64,000 nt of DNA from Osmia lignaria lignaria (Eukaryota; Arthropoda; Insecta; Hymenoptera; Megachilidae). Within the stretch, counting starts at the first letter, position 1. Each line of letters begins with the position of its first letter. Shown piece after piece: positions 51,301 to 62,960 of this stretch. The position numbers and the translations under genes were made by a program. The stretch spans positions 11,408,001 through 11,472,000 of the forward strand of contig NC_135043.1 of the NCBI RefSeq assembly GCF_051020975.1, given 5' to 3'. Below the pieces are notes generated by a model. The model did not search any database, was not told where the DNA came from, and saw only the letters and a program-made list of their open reading frames with translations.

Positions 51301-52430
51301 GGAGAAATGAAACGTTGAAGCAAACAATTCCACGTTGTTTCGAAAGCTTTAGCTTCTGTTAGAGATCGATGTAAGCTGGCGCTAAATATAATTACAGTTC
51401 GTGCATTAAATTTTCAGTTTCAAGCTTCTGCCCGCCGCTTTTAATACCAGACTCCAGTTCGACCTTACTATTTCTGTGCCTCGAAAGTATGCCCGCTTTG
51501 AAAACATTTCTTCCCAAACGTTACACAGTTTTAAGCGGAACACTTTATTGGTAATCGTTTAAATGGAAAAAGGGATATGGTTCAAATATCTTCAACCCTA
51601 ACTTGTTGCTAAACGTGCGGTAAACGTTTTTCAATTCGGTGGAGAATCAGACAGCTGGAACTATTGATGACTACCGGCTAATAATTTCCACTTTCACGCA
51701 CAAATAAAACTCTACCAGTGTTACAAACAGAGTAAAATATAAAGAGAAATAATGCATCGGTGAAAATAGAATACATATAGAGAAACAGAGGGGATCAGAA
51801 GCGTAATGGAAGGAGATAAAGTGAGACAGATCACATAGAGGGAGGTCATGCTGCGCTTGCGTTCAGGGAACAGAGAAAGGGAAACAATTCTCGTGTGAAA
51901 TTCGTATATTCTGTCTCGCTCGATCAGGGAAAGATCTATGTAGCAAACAAAATCATGGCACTTGCGAGAAAAGCCGGGAATAGAAGGTAGCTACAATACC
52001 GGCGATACGTCAGGATGTCGAAGAGGGAACCAATCGTTTCTGAACGGAATTGGGCTCATAGCCACGCGCATATGCATTCTGTGAAGGGAACTGGTTACCG
52101 ACCGCGATTTCGTAAACGCGGAAACTTCCCCAAAGAGGACCGCCTGTCGTAAGATCACGTCGTCCAATCACTCTCATAATTATTCATATTAGGGTTGCTA
52201 AACTTTCAATATGTAGGTACTTGATTTATGCAAAAAATTGTGAAAACTTTCTTTAGATGATTCAATATTCGGTGTATTTGAATGCCTCCCATATAGATAA
52301 AATTCAGATTCCAATTTTGAATAATGAAATTATACGAATAATTCGGATTATTTTGAATTGAAATTTTTTATTCGGTGTATTCAGATTTAATCACATTATT
52401 AATGACGCGAACTATTGATTACGAATCAAT

Positions 52431-52461
52431 ACCATAGACCATAGACCATAGACCATAGACC
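52431..52461. repeat. Seven-base ACCATAG tandem repeat
   Basis: Four perfect copies plus a partial unit. Confidence 0.9.
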
Positions 52462-55400
52462 AACGGCAGTGGATTGAGTATTCTAATATTCTGATTATTG
52501 AAATAAACAATTAATTGTTCAAATCATCCGGATCATTCGAATAAAAGCTATTCAATGTTTTCGAGTCCTAATACGAATACGTTTCCGACCCACTGTAGGT
52601 GAGAATACGAAAATAGTACGAGGCGCTGCGTGAAACGTGGCCCAGGTCGTGTTTGCCAGTGACACGTTAATTATGTTTCCCCGATGAAGAAAAATGTTTC
52701 TGAATCGACTCCCTTTTTAAGATGAAATGACTTTCAATATTCTAAAGTTAATAATCTTATTCTTTTATGGGACAACTTTCCCATAAAGAAGAAAAAAAAG
52801 TACAGAAAGTTACGAGTATACATACATATAAAGGCAAGGAAAATGTTTTCGTGATCTTTTCTAGAATTTCATTTCCGCTTTCCATTATAACGGAAGTTCT
52901 CTTTCTTAACAGTTTTGAGTACCTTTTATTTTCGATCAATATAACGATAAAATCAATTCTACTTGAGATCGTAACATATCAGCACAGTAGTCATCAATTC
53001 TCGGACGATAATTATCTAATCGGTGAAAATAAATTTAAAAATAGACGATGATAAAAGAATGGTGGAAAATTTTATAGCTGTCCTCAAAATCAAGTAGAAA
53101 AATGTTGCTGTTTCTGATTATTACCTAATTAAAGTAGATTTTATAAGGGAAATATGTAATTGGAATGTTTTATTTTATATTACTAAGAAAAGGAAACATT
53201 TAGTAGTATTCTTTTTATTTTGTTCCATTGTATACGTCAATTGTGTGCTGCAAATTAAAAAATTTAACCTATATCTAATCTAATCGAGCTAGATCGCCGA
53301 TTCCATAATAATGATCCAACACTAGCCGAGACTTAACTTAACCGTGTTGGATACCATCGATTCCACAAATATGCGTTTTCTTCTTTCTAAAGCATCGTTA
53401 AAAAAAATGTCGGTTCACGTCTTGAATATGTAACATCATGGATTCACGTTCTATCAGATTATTTGCAAATAAGTCGTCCGTCGGACGCTTTGAATTGCAT
53501 GAGGTAAAGGGAAGAAGCATCCTTTTCCATGCGCAGATTCCAGATAATCCTCGTTACAAAGTTGTTAATTATCGGTATGAAATACAGATCTGATTTCGGG
53601 AGTCTGAATGATGTTCATTAGCAAAAAGTAATAATATTCGAATCTTCAAATACTTGTAGAAACCAGATTTGAACTTCAGATTAAGCGTTACTATCGGGGT
53701 TGTTATAAAAATACAATTTTTCACACTCCAACTTTGGATACCTCAACTATTCAGATATGTATTGTATAATGTATTTATTCTCAAAGTATTGATTCTGCTC
53801 AGTAACATACAACTAATAATGATGGCATACATTAAATCAAGTTTAGTATCTACTTATGAAAGGTACTAGGTAACTGTACTCGTTTGATATATGTATAAAG
53901 TGTATAGATAAATTTCGAAAAATATAAAAATATTTGTATATTCGAATCGCGTTATCCCATCGCTAGCGTATATTCGAAGCGAGTCGACACGAAAGGACAG
54001 CTGTGACGAACACATGTGGGCCTCTGAACATCAGGCCCAAGTCGCCTCGTTGGCGTGGCTGTAGCACGAATGGCATGACACTATACCTCTTTCCGGTATG
54101 CGCGTCCTTCGTACAGTTTAGAACGGCTGCTTCGTCGCGCATTGAGGAAGCAGCAGGCTGAACAGCCTCACAGTCGGCTGCACAGTTTTAACCCCTTCAA
54201 ATCTCTATAATTACTACTTGTCCTGAAATTTAGGGATTCATATAATACATTTCTACATACATATTTTTGTTATATATATGTATAACGCGGTCCTTTTGGA
54301 TCCTTGGGGTAACTTTTATGTACTTATGACTTATTACAGTTTATTTGTTTTGATTTTTTGAAAACGAATAAAAGTAGACAACTTTTAGAAAATTTCAAAT
54401 ACTATATTAATTAGGTACATTAATTTCGTAAGGTTCTAAATTGGAGAATGAAACCTATTGCATTTTTAATATTTCTTAAAAGTAGGAAAATAAATTACTC
54501 AGAACCAGATAAACGAATATTTCATCTGGTTGTCTCTTAAGTTCACAATATAATTGAGTTATAGTTTTTTAACAAATTAAGTTGTATAGTTTCAAAAGTG
54601 ATTAATCACTTTTATCTTATATATATTCAACTGAAAAAATGTATTAAGGTGCTCAACACAATTAATAACTTACGAACGTTTTTGTTGTAAAAATAGATAG
54701 AAAGTGCCGTCCATTAAATTTCAATTACCATTTCACCAATCAATCAAACGATTCAATTAATTGATCTCCTATTTCAATCAGCGTCTCGGCGTTGATTCGA
54801 TCAACATTCAACACTCGACTGATCCTGGTTTCCCTTTCTTTCAAAACAACCAATTAAGATTACGCTCTTTTTTCATCAGTAATAAATTTTTCATCGACTC
54901 GGTTATTTATTTTAATTGACGTCTTTATAATTAGTACCGAAGATTTAACTTAATTAACGATTAAATATCTACTTGTTTTAATTTTCAATTGCAACTATAT
55001 ACATATATCGGTCGAATAAAAATTCAATTTTCAACTTCTGAAGCTGGTAATTATTTTAGAGGCAATTATTAATGTATGTAGACGAATCGATTAAGTTTCA
55101 TAGTGATTTCTTTAACCCTTGTAGATATGTATAATGAACTACTGGGACACCCTTTTTATTTTCTAAATCTTACAATTAGATTATCACAATTAATCGTTAA
55201 TTGCAGCTGTTTTTCGCAGCTGTTGGACGCTGCTGGGGCGGCGAGCTGCCCGCTCGACGTCTCGACGCTTCCTGGAACACTCGCTTATATTATATGTACA
55301 TAAGTGCACGCGTCTCGCTCGAGGAACGCAAGGGACTCGTTAATTGCGTTAATATAATTACGCATGCTCGCGAGTAGATAAAGCACACGATCAATTTTAT

Positions 55401-55923
55401 TGTTTGATATTTGACTTTAATTATTAAATACTATACACATTTAATTACCTACCTCAAGGAAGGATCGCTAAAGAGCGATTAGAAGGGATTTACTAGACGA
55501 AACGGCAGGTATTGTTTGAGCCTCTCTCAGAACATGAATTAATCAAATTTTTATGTATTTTATGCGTTGCAGTATGAAGGCTACATAAATAATTCATTCT
55601 TCGGAATGAATCATGTAATTGAGGGAAAGGATATCTCTGTTCTTTATTTTTTTTTTTTTTTTTTTTATAAATAATCAAGGTGTTTTACTGTAATATTATT
55701 AAGTATTAATTCACAGTAATGAACAGCCTAATAGTAAAAATGAAAATATTAGTTTTTGAGAAAGTAATATTTAAAGTTACGTAATGCATTGTACAAAGAA
55801 TGGAAGTTAAATTTACAATTGTTTGACTTACATTACTCTCAATCTGTAAGATTTGTTTATTCATTTTATTCCCCGTCTTTAACATAAGATGAAATTTGCA
55901 TATACGAGAATCGCGTTCGCACG

Positions 55924-55950
55924 CAAAGCAAAGCAAAGCAAAGCAAAGCG
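55924..55950. repeat. AAAGC pentanucleotide repeat
   Basis: Five copies. Confidence 0.95.
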
Positions 55951-57521
55951 AAGAAGTGTAACGGGGGTGAAAAGCGTGACTGTGGTGATAACGTTTCCTT
56001 AAGACTTAAGAATCAAATATTTGTTTTCTCAGAAATATTATATCTAATCCTATATCTAATTTACAAAAACGTCGTTTATTATACGTCTCGTTACCCAACT
56101 TTGTACCCAACGAACATTTTCTAAAGAACCTTTGAAAAAGTACTACATATATGTATGTTTGAAAACCTATTTTCATGCGACAAACATCCAAGTTTCCAAG
56201 TGAATTAGTTTCATTGTTACACATTAGTAAGACAATACATTTGCTTACCACGCCACGGTTCGTAATTTGTATAGCGTTCGAAATAATTTCAACACGGTAC
56301 AGGGAAGTCGAACTGCATCGCACTTTCCTGTTGCGTCATGCATGCCAACGCATAACAGTACAGTGTACGGTCTGCCAGTAAATACACAAACATACCATCG
56401 TTGCAGAACATCGTCAATACTCCTGTACAGGAATAGGAAAAATAGTGAAAAAGCAAAATAAAAACAGTTAAAATTTGATATCGTATCCACGAAATATTTC
56501 AAACGGAATCACATTATCGATGGAGTCTATTGTGACAGGTAGGGAACTACGTTCGTTATCGTCATTTTATTTCCTCATAATTGCAGACGCGCGTGCAACT
56601 CGGCCCGTATAATTAAACCAGGTATTATTTCCTGAACAGCACAAAGTACATGGTTCCATAAATTTCTGCGTATGCTGGTTAAAGGTGCGAGTTTGTCCCT
56701 TCGTAGCGATAATTAATCATGTCCACGGTTGTGTATTTGGCCGCAGTAATTAACTTTTGTCGGGCCACGAACGAAAGTCAGAATCTGGCTCCGCTGATTA
56801 CCAACTTCATTAATTCGATAGCCATACAGAATGGTAGCCGCGGCCGCGTTACAATTCCGTTACCGGGGGCACAATTCCGATACAACCTTTTATTTCAGCT
56901 TGCCGCAAGTTAATGGAATTAATTACGCGAATGGTAAAATGCGGCCAATCCATAAACAATGATACGTGTTCATTTTTAACTTATACATATATATGAAAGG
57001 GGTATTTGAATTTTCGGGTGTACGCGGGTGCAAGTAAATACATACATATGTAGAATACAACGAATTTAGCGTGTACTAAATGGCCATTTATTTTTATGGG
57101 TTAAAAGTGTGACGCGAATAATAGGTGAAAAACAGCATCAGCCTGGTATTTCGATCTATCATCTTTATATCCCTCCATAATACTTTAGTCCATCAAAACC
57201 TTCCCCTTTGCTTTCCCGCAAGCTAAAACCGTAACCGTACGTCGTTCAAAGTCAGCTGTCGACGGGTCAAGAGATTGCCGTTTCCCTCTTCTTTCATTCT
57301 AGCCGTTGCTCTTTTCTTCCCCCTAAGGGGGAAGGCGGGACGGACGTTCTCGTTTCATCTTCTTCCTTCTTGAAAGTTGCGAGCCAGGAGAAACGCGGAA
57401 GAACCTTGGCATTGGGCTCGCTACTTCCGCTCAATTTAATGCACGTCCACCAGTGGTCGACCGCATTTGCGATTCACAAAGAGCGGTGTGAGGGAAAGGG
57501 AAGGAAAGTGGAGCGATAAAA

Positions 57522-57542
57522 GGGGTGGGTGGGTGGGTGGGT
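57522..57542 (+). repeat. GGGT repeat, strong G-quadruplex motif
   Basis: Five consecutive runs of three or four G separated by single T, the arrangement that favours a very stable parallel G-quadruplex. Confidence 0.85.
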
Positions 57543-58820
57543 GATTGTACGTACCAGGAGGTGAAGAGGGTCGAGGAGTCGGCCTGAGGGAAAAGGAGAA
57601 AAAGAGGTGCATTGAGCTTTGATACCTACCCCGTAGGGTGAACTTTATACTATGTACATATACACGAATATATGTACCGTCCTGCACACACCCGTGTGCG
57701 TGAATATGTACATAGCAGCGTGTACATACACGTACCTGTTGCTTGTTCCATTGTTCTCCCTGTTGGTCGTGTCCCGTCTACATACACGTATATGTATGTA
57801 TTATATATACACGTTCCTCATCTCCCTTCCTCTTTTACCTCTTCCACGATGCTTGCGGTATAACTACAGACTGCGGTATAACTATCACCTTGCCTCGCTA
57901 CATGTTCAGGGTAAAGTATATTTGAACGTACACATTTGTTTCCTACTTGGTACATACGAGTACACTGTGGTTCATAAGCACCCAGATACTTTCTTACTAT
58001 GCTAATTTTCTTCTTCGTTAACTTGATAGTTAAGTTGATTTTTATTCAGGAAACAAGGAATTGGAGGAGAGTAGACCGAATCCCTTTCTTCGTAACGGGC
58101 CGGCCCTTACGCGGCGTGTTAACGTTTACGCGAGTCCATGAGAGCAGAAGTTTCTCCATTCATAACGGTGGAACTGGATGCCGGAGCAATGGTCCCTCGA
58201 CCGGCTTCGGGCTGTTACCCGTACACCTACATATACGTACATGCTCTTCTCTTCCATGGTAAATGTAGGTTACGCCAGTGACGACTTCGTGTTGCCCGGC
58301 ATCGTGTTGCTTCGTTGTTTGCGTTCCTTCTCCCTATACACTATCTATCTTCCTGTGTCTGTGGGAAGGTTCTCAAGGTCACTGGTAACCACCGCCTCAT
58401 CATCATTCGTCCGGTTGTCCCTTTGCTGTTTCAGGATCTCGTTAGGGATCAATAATTAATCTTACAATTAATCAAAAATACGATTGGTTTGAGTAAATAT
58501 TGATTAAAATTCAACCGTTCAATACATCCTTGTATACCGGATAATTTATTTGCTTCCAATTGACCCGGCTACGAGCACGTCCCAATTCAAAAGAAAGGAG
58601 AAAGAAACAAGTTTCTCTTGACTAAAGAGAATCCATATCGTTTGAAACCATACATCAAATCGGTGGTACACGTTGAGTAATCTCGAGCTTTATGGAGAGA
58701 TCATCGGGATCGAAAGTTGAACATTGTCGTGACACGAATTGAACTTTTCACACGTAGTGTGGGTGGATCAGAGATCTCCTCCTACAGAGAGGCTGGCGTC
58801 TGTGTTAATAGGACGATTTG

Positions 58821-58851
58821 CGATTCAACCGATTTCAACCGATTTCAACCG
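58821..58851. repeat. Ten-base CGATTTCAAC tandem repeat
   Basis: Three copies, the first lacking one T. Confidence 0.9.
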
Positions 58852-59059
58852 AAGGAGAGTGAAGAAGGATCTATATGATCGTTTCGGGTTGAAAAGGTGT
58901 ACCTACTTACTTGGCTCGATTAACGTTTCACCGCGATCTAATTTCCTTGCATTACCTACCTACAGGTTATTTCGAACAGGATGATGAAAGTATTTTCAAT
59001 ATTTATTTCACTTCTTTTCAGTTTTATGACATTTAGATCAACCATCGAATGTTGGTGGT

Positions 59060-59160
59060 TGGGTCAATTGTGACCCAAATCTATTAAATTTCTATAATTG
59101 TACGTCGACTAAAATTAGGTATTGGGGGGAAACGATAATGCGTTGGGAACAAATAAAATT
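59060..59160 (+). repeat. Dispersed repeat, copy 2
   Basis: Starts with the palindrome TTGGGTCAATTGTGACCCAA and continues with GACTAAAATTAGG, matching copy 1 at 19838-19920 in order and orientation. Confidence 0.55.
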
Positions 59161-60298
59161 TCATTTTTGACACAAACAACCCCTGTAGAGCAAAGGGAAG
59201 AACAGATTGAAGAAGAAGTTTGAAAGAGGTGGAAGAATATCTAGTCTGACAAGTGGCGCCACGTCGCTTAATCCCTTCTTCTGGCTCGGCACAACCCACA
59301 AACTTTAGCATAAGATAGCATACGTACGTTCCCCTCTTTCCCCTTTCTCCGGCTTCTATCTGCCTCTCTTTAAGGTCAAATCGAGTATATTCCGAAAGTG
59401 GCTGGTTCGTGTATAGGTACTTACATACGTAAGTACTCGTTGGCGTACAGAACCGAAGACAGGGATGGGTGCTTCGAGGTGCAGAAGGAAAAGTAGAGTG
59501 GTAGGTGAGAGAGGATGCAGAGAGAGAGAAAGAGAATTGAGCAACAGGTTCCCTAAAGCTCGAATGACACGCTTCGAGGATTTTCGCGAAACGACTGTTT
59601 TGCGTCCCGCTCGATCGTTTCACTCTGATTGTTCTGTCGGCTGACTGACTGAAATCTTCCACCCTCTTTATTCTTGGTAATCTATCTACCATCTGACCCT
59701 TCCAGGGTGAATGGAATGTCTTTTGATGCTTTTCATTTAGATAATCGAGAAATCAGAAATGAAAATAGTAGAAAGTCTGATATGATTTGATGACATAAAC
59801 CTTGAAATTCCTAGACTGCACCTTGAAAGCATCCCTTTCTAACTTTGATAAAACTCTAAATCACTCTAAATTCAAACTTGGCACATCCATCTGTGAACAT
59901 AACCTGTGAAAGATCAACGATCGTCCAATGTAGGTAATTGTTGAACGGAGGATATCGCGTGGAAAGTCTGATCGATCGTACAGGATATGGCGGGCAGGAA
60001 GTTTGAAAAGCACGTGGCCGAATAAGTTTCGCTAGGGTCACGTCGACGATCATACGTCATACAGCACAGCTGAGCCTCTTGCATCCACGTGAAATACCGT
60101 CATACCGATCCTCTGTGTGCGTCCGCACGTACGAGTATGTATGCGTTATTTCCCTGTGTATCCACTAAGGGGACGAAGGTAGGGGTGTAGAGATGAATAT
60201 GTGAATATGTGCCATGCGAGCGGCCGAATGAAAGTGAAAACAGGGTTGGAGGGCCTCCTCTTGCTCTTCCTCCCTCACCTTCTACTCCATCTCTTGCA

Positions 60299-60301
<3 letters not shown>

Positions 60302-60329
<28 letters not shown>
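60302..60329. repeat. CT dinucleotide repeat
   Basis: About fourteen CT units. Confidence 0.95.
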
Positions 60330-62095
60330 GCTCGATATATTGCAGCCGGTATGCAGAAGCATGCACACCGTTCGATTCGATGTATGCGGGATAGATGCGG
60401 AGCGAGGTCGGGTCCCGGTTTACTGGTTCACCCTCTCTCATCCCCCGCCTCCGGCTTCTCCGTTCACTACGTCGGATTTCCTAGTCAATACCAACGAATC
60501 GTTCGTGACGCGAGTTCCGACAGCCTTGCTTCGCTTTCGATTGAAAACGAATCTTTGCTGTCCTACATAGGTATATCATCGACGAATTATACCCGTGTAC
60601 CTACGGGTTGGTCATGGACTTTTTAACCCTCTCGATATTAAGCACGATATTAAGTACATACCGCGGTTAGAAACGAATTTCAAAGAAACGAAATGCATTT
60701 GGATCGAATCGGATCGATGGCAACGACCTTACTCTCTACGGTTCTTTTCGTCGTTGTCCGTGATCGGTCGCGATTATGTCCGCATTCTATGTTATGCGCG
60801 GTTACGTACACACAGGTGGTGGCACGCGCCGATTACGTAAAACACGCTCGTTGCTGCATCCATAATGTACGAGCGGCCTCCGCTAGAAACACGGCAGTCT
60901 ACCTACCTTGGCGGATACACGACGCCGCCGTTCGGGAGGCACAATCCTATCGGCTCGATCTCGGGGGGCTATCCTTCCCGCTCGAATAAGGCGCGAGCAA
61001 GGCCGTGGTCTAAACTTGTCCGGCTGTTGAAAACTTGGCACGAAACATCCTAGTGACCCCATTGTCTGCTTTCCGCCGCGCCAACAACACGCTCCCTTTC
61101 CTACGCCGCGCCGCGCTGCTTCCCTCTTTCTCTGCGGCTGCATTAAGCCCGAATTAACCCTTTCGCTACAGCCCCACTTTGCTTGCCGCTATGCTCTTCC
61201 TCTTTCTTACTATTTAGGCTTTCATTTATTATCGGTACCTACACATTCTGTAGAAAGTTATAGATAGAAGGCGAAGAAAATAACATGACACCACAAATAT
61301 CTTACTTGTTTTTTTGATAATATGTACCAATATCAGTTAAATGACTTAGCATTTCATTTTCAAATGAATTCATTGTTTATTGATCGAGGAATTTGAATTT
61401 CAAAACTACTTTTCACACTGGATGACTATAGTGAGTTCAGTACCGAAGGGGTACGAGTATATCGCGTTATTCTCTTTCCCTCCACCCTTTCAACCTTCCC
61501 GATCTTCTGACCTTCTCATTCCCATCCTCATCCTCTGTCTTCTCGTGCTGCACGTTTTCCTCCTTCGCCCACGCCGCTTGATGGCCCCTAGTCTTCGGTG
61601 TGTACCGGGCCATTTGTTTCTAACTGCGAAACGAACACCACCAACACCCCCGACACGACCAGCTGTAGAGCAACAGGTCCTCCAGGATGCAATCACGCGT
61701 TGACCCGGACACTTTCTATGCGCTGCGCTGCTTAGGGATATTAGAATGTCTCTTGGGCGCTGTTTTCCAGATTAGAGACATTTTGGGGATGGTCCTTGTG
61801 CTGAAAATTAGGTACGGCGGAAATATCAATTAGGTATGTAACAATTATTAAGGGTTTAAGTTTTCTGAACTTTAATTTTTTTTATTTTTACCATATTATA
61901 CGTGTAGTAAATCATTTTATTATAAAACACATAAAAATGCAAATGCTCTGCTGCTCATAAAAAGAAAGAGAAGACATATTCATTCGCAGTCCAACACGTT
62001 CAATTCACGAGATCAGCGAACACATTTAACCCGTTACACAATCCCGAAAGCAATCTCCCGCGGTCGAAGCGTACGGGAGCGGAAATAAATCGTCG

Positions 62096-62145
62096 GATCA
62101 CGATCACGATCACGATCACGATCACGATCACGATCACGATCACGA
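62096..62145. repeat. ATCACG hexanucleotide repeat
   Basis: Eight perfect copies of ATCACG. Confidence 0.95.
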
Positions 62146-62891
62146 GTTACGGCACTCGGCACGCTCGCAGCAGGATTTTTTTTGAAACTGGGTCATTGTG
62201 TGACGCCGGATGAAAACTATAAATCTTCCAGTGGGTGGTGAGGAACTTGACCTTGCCATTTGAACTTGTCCCCTTTCTCTCGCGTGTATTCGTCTGCCAT
62301 ACAACTTCCCCGATCATTCTTCTTCACCCTCGGCTCGTATACTTCCCAGAGAGAAAGGATTTCTAAATTATTTCTTTTCTAACGGTGGAAGGGTGGAAGC
62401 GTTTGCACTCGAGAGGGTTTCGGTAGAAGTTGATGAACGCAAATCTTGAGTGACGACAAATGGTTTCCATCTAATTTTAAGTTTATCGTTGATCTACGGG
62501 TACAAAAGCCGATAAAAAAGATTGACGATCTTGTTTCGACCAGCGTGCAAGCACGAACCGTTGTAACGTGACGCGAAATAAAGGAGGGAATGGCCGCGTA
62601 AAACGTCGATAACCGGTGGAGATGAAAGGGCGAGAACGAGGCTGGTAACGGTCGGTCGTTGGTACATACTCGTACATGTGGGCCAACAGTTTGTCGAGGT
62701 GACGTCGCCACGATATGGGGGTAGGTCAGTGATATCCAAGCGGAGTTTAAACGGTTGTTCGCTTGGGTACAAACTCTCGATGGTCAGCGAGGGCTCTCGA
62801 ACTGCTTCTAAGCACGAGAACAAAACAAACGCGGCTCAATTCCCTGGCAATTGTATGTAGTATCTATATGTACACCTCTTCGATTGCTTAC

Positions 62892-62960
62892 CGTGTTGCC
62901 TGTTTCCTCATCGAATAATGCTTCTTGATCCTTGCATTTGCTGCCCACCAAGGGAAACAT
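62892..62960 (-). CDS. Possible first coding exon of an unrecognised gene
   Basis: On the minus strand an ATG with a favourable context (CGGAAATG) at 62960 opens 23 codons, starting MFPLVGSKCKDQE and ending DEETGNT, up to a good donor ACACG|GTAAGC at 62892. An in-frame stop lies 15 bases upstream, fitting a start exon. The amino-acid mix looks protein-like, unlike most chance frames here. If unspliced, the frame would continue to a stop at 62808 (50 residues). I do not recognise it and see no continuing exon in the window. Chance is a real alternative. Confidence 0.2.

Larger units (their letters stand above)
51300..57150. other. AT-rich noncoding DNA
   Basis: No coding exon recognised. Repeats: ACCATAG x4 (52431-52461) and AAAGC x5 (55924-55950). 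Less AT-rich patches at 54000-54200, 55200-55340 and 56580-56920 stand out. The last contains several ATTAAT/TAATTA homeodomain-type cores and may be an enhancer. A pyrimidine tract ending TTTTTCGCAG precedes the patch at 55224, but all downstream frames close within about 55 codons. Confidence 0.4.
57150..61750. promoter_or_regulatory. CpG-rich tract with simple repeats
   Basis: Mostly GC-richer DNA with many CpG, interrupted by AT-rich patches (58440-58560, 58980-59130, 59700-59900). It contains a G-quadruplex motif, a ten-base repeat, a dispersed-repeat copy and a CT tract. Open frames up to 202 codons (59084-59692, minus) show no domain and cross the dispersed repeat. Probably regulatory or intronic. 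Confidence 0.35.

Noticed and set aside
54120..54160. A short hairpin (GCTGCTTC..GAAGCAGC) considered as a microRNA precursor
   Set aside because: The stem is only 8 bp with a 13-base loop, too short, and it matches no microRNA seed I know.
55224..55303. Exon-like GC-rich block after TTTTTCGCAG
   Set aside because: All three frames end within about 55 codons without a donor and no peptide is recognisable; more likely a CpG-rich regulatory patch.
59084..59692. A 202-codon minus-strand frame
   Set aside because: Composition is erratic, there are no domains, and the frame crosses the dispersed repeat at 59060-59160.
62096..62145. Regular repeats that might suggest a CRISPR or similar array
   Set aside because: The units are contiguous hexamers without spacers, so this is a microsatellite, as are the other tandem arrays in this eukaryotic window.
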